Below are positions 7,372 to 7,944 of a stretch of DNA of 7,944 nt, in pieces. The notes under the pieces were generated by a model. That model ran no database searches, was not told the DNA's origin, and was given only the letters and a program-made list of their open reading frames with translations. The translations under genes were made by a program, and so were the position numbers. The DNA is from Planctomycetota bacterium (GTDB taxonomy: Bacteria > Planctomycetota > Phycisphaerae > Phycisphaerales > SM1A02): NCBI GenBank assembly GCA_009926815.1, contig RFOC01000088.1, forward strand, positions 1-7,944, written 5' to 3'. How positions within the stretch are numbered: the stretch's first letter is position 1; each line of letters begins with the position of its first letter.

Positions 7372-7414
7372 GGTCGCAGGGTAGCGATGCCCCTGCATGG
7401 GGTCGGAAAGGGGG

Positions 7415-7443
7415 TTCCGGTGGGGGCGAGTTTCGGCTACACT
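7415..7443 (+). promoter_or_regulatory. Probable promoter of the omega-subunit gene
   Basis: A TTCCGG box (7415-7420) and TACACT box (7438-7443) are separated by 17 bp, a housekeeping-sigma-like layout. The TACACT box matches 4 of 6 bases of the -10 consensus; the -35 match is weak. Predicted transcription starts near 7450, leaving a leader of ~30 nt before GTG 7482. The spacing and box composition resemble the promoter-like sequence before the tRNA. Confidence 0.45.
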
Positions 7444-7467
7444 CCGGGGCTCGGCGAAAGCCCCTTC

Positions 7468-7473
7468 GGAGGA
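7468..7473 (+). promoter_or_regulatory. Strong Shine-Dalgarno site for the omega-subunit gene
   Basis: GGAGGA stands 8 nt before GTG 7482, near-ideal spacing. It fixes the start of the small gene and supports its being real. Confidence 0.7.
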
Positions 7474-7481
7474 CCCCACCC

Positions 7482-7712
7482 GTGATCGAAGCCCTGCTCA
7501 GCGACGAAATCGTGGACAAGTTCGGTGGCCGTTTCAAGCTCACCGCCCTCATCCAGAAGCGCCTCCAGGAGTTGATCGAGGGGGCCCGGCCGCTCGTCGA
7601 GCGTCATGGCCGAAGCGACCTCGAGATCGTGGTCGCCGAGATCATGGAAGAGAAGATCACCATCGACTGGGACCAGTGCGGCCTGGAGCCGCCGGCCCGG
7701 GCGAAGGCCTGA
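7482..7712 (+). CDS. rpoZ: Probable DNA-directed RNA polymerase omega subunit, planctomycete type
   Basis: This 76-residue cytosolic protein has the size and layout of RNA polymerase omega, which binds the beta' subunit and helps core enzyme assembly. After a short N-terminal segment it has DKFGGRFKLTALIQKRLQEL (12-31). This corresponds to the conserved omega helix region (..k.gnRF.Lv..a.kRa.qL). It is followed by GARPLVE (34-40), then EIVVAEIMEEKITIDW (48-63), matching the region where omegas have a helical (a.rEI.egki) element. The lineage-specific pattern GGRFKL...IQKR...RPLVE is what I recall from planctomycete omega proteins. Canonical proteobacterial omegas differ, so a profile search might score it weakly. 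The GTG start follows an excellent ribosome site and a promoter-like sequence. It is transcribed divergently from the ClC gene and stands alone here, without the gmk or spoT neighbours seen in enterobacteria. If the assignment is wrong, it is a small conserved protein of unknown role. Confidence 0.72.
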   Translation: MIEALLSDEIVDKFGGRFKLTALIQKRLQELIEGARPLVERHGRSDLEIVVAEIMEEKITIDWDQCGLEPPARAKA

Positions 7713-7719
7713 GCCATGC

Positions 7720-7748
7720 TTGCGGCCCGGCGGGTCGCCCCCCATACT
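7720..7748 (+). promoter_or_regulatory. Probable promoter of tRNA-Ser
   Basis: TTGCGG (7720-7725) and CATACT (7743-7748) are separated by 17 bp. The -10 box matches 4 of 6 consensus bases and the -35 keeps the TTG core. Transcription would start near 7755, just ahead of the tRNA 5' end at 7760. The -35 box begins 8 nt after the stop of the preceding gene. Confidence 0.5.
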
Positions 7749-7759
7749 GACGGGTGCTC

Positions 7760-7847
7760 GGAGAGGTGTCTGAGCGGTTGAAAGAGCTAGTCTCGAAAAC
7801 TAGTAGTGGGCTTGTCCTACTCGTGGGTTCGAATCCCACCCTCTCCG
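7760..7847 (+). tRNA. tRNA-Ser, anticodon CGA (reads UCG)
   Basis: A complete 88-nt class II tRNA can be folded by eye. The acceptor stem is GGAGAGG (7760-7766) with CCTCTCC (7840-7846). The D-stem is TCT/AGA with loop GAGCGGTTGAA. The anticodon stem is CTAGT (7787-7791) with ACTAG (7799-7803), around loop CTCGAAA, whose anticodon CGA is at 7794-7796. The long variable arm pairs AGTGGG with CCTACT around CTTGT. The T-stem is GTGGG (7823-7827) with CCCAC (7835-7839) and loop TTCGAAT. The discriminator base is G7847, as expected for serine tRNAs. The long variable arm plus CGA anticodon make serine secure. The CCA end is not encoded (GCTT follows), so it must be added after transcription. Confidence 0.97.
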
Positions 7848-7859
7848 CTTCCTTCACTC

Positions 7860-7887
7860 CAGAACGCGACCTGCCGGTCGCGTTCTG
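7860..7887 (+). terminator. Hairpin terminator downstream of tRNA-Ser
   Basis: CAGAACGCGAC (7860-7870) pairs perfectly over 11 bp with GTCGCGTTCTG (7877-7887), with a 6-nt loop CTGCCG. It begins 12 nt after the tRNA 3' end. The following TCGTTGTTG is only moderately T-rich, so it may be a weak intrinsic terminator or a processing/stabilising hairpin. Because the stem is symmetric it could also stop transcription arriving on the other strand. Confidence 0.7.
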
Positions 7888-7944
7888 TCGTTGTTGAAGC
7901 GGAGAGCCGCGTGCGGCTGCGCCGCCCGCGAGCGTCCCGGGCTG
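7888..7944. other. GC-rich end of window with short palindromes, no gene seen
   Basis: These 57 bases contain overlapping small inverted repeats, for example GCGG/CCGC around 7899-7910 and GCGGC/GCCGC around 7913-7925. No start codon with a convincing ribosome site is visible. It may be intergenic or lead into a gene beyond the window. Confidence 0.4.

Noticed and set aside
7372..7479. A 36-residue N-terminal extension of the ClC protein starting at GTG 7479
   Set aside because: It would consume the divergent intergenic region, including the omega promoter and ribosome site, and its residues look unlike a ClC N-terminus. ATG 7371 just before the first helix is more natural, although ATG 7398 cannot be excluded.
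5476..7485. A 669-codon open frame on the + strand opposite the ClC gene
   Set aside because: The opposite strand encodes an unmistakable ClC plus CBS protein with all motifs in order. The + strand translation is Gly/Gln/Arg/His-rich without recognisable structure.
7899..7925. Small GC palindromes after the tRNA terminator as a second terminator or repeat element
   Set aside because: The stems are only 4-6 bp, overlap one another, and are not followed by a T-tract. Such pairs are expected by chance in this base composition.

Overview
The window is a GC-rich, densely packed bacterial chromosome segment. It most likely comes from a planctomycete of the Phycisphaerae group. The main clue is the small gene at 7482-7712, whose product looks like the divergent planctomycete form of RNA polymerase omega. 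A second clue is the pairing of an ABC-2-like permease with a large membrane-anchored protein of unknown function, which I recall from planctomycete genomes. This is recognition from memory; no search was run.

Layout: (1) Positions 1-5202 on the + strand hold a tightly packed, operon-like run: the 3' end of an unidentified gene, an ABC-2-like permease, a conserved membrane-anchored protein of unknown function, a FAHD1-like hydrolase/decarboxylase, and yidD. Neighbours overlap by 1-4 nt or are 3 nt apart. (2) Positions 5138-7371 on the - strand hold a ClC chloride transport protein with two CBS domains, followed by rnpA, whose start overlaps the ClC stop by 1 nt (TGATG). The 3' ends of rnpA and yidD overlap tail-to-tail by 65 nt. 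(3) Positions 7372-7481 are a divergent intergenic region with a recognisable promoter and Shine-Dalgarno site for the + strand omega gene. (4) tRNA-Ser(CGA) at 7760-7847 has its own promoter-like sequence and is followed by a perfect 11-bp hairpin, a probable terminator. (5) The last ~55 bases are GC-rich with small palindromes and no supportable gene.

Functionally the window mixes housekeeping parts (RNase P protein, YidD, omega, tRNA-Ser) with membrane transport (ABC-2 permease, ClC) and one metabolic enzyme. I found no mobile element, CRISPR array, phage gene or defence system. The most unusual points are the rearranged rnpA/yidD neighbourhood (convergent and overlapping, with no rpmH upstream of rnpA), the uncharacterised 651-residue protein coupled to the permease, and the channel-like residue at the internal proton-glutamate position of the ClC protein.
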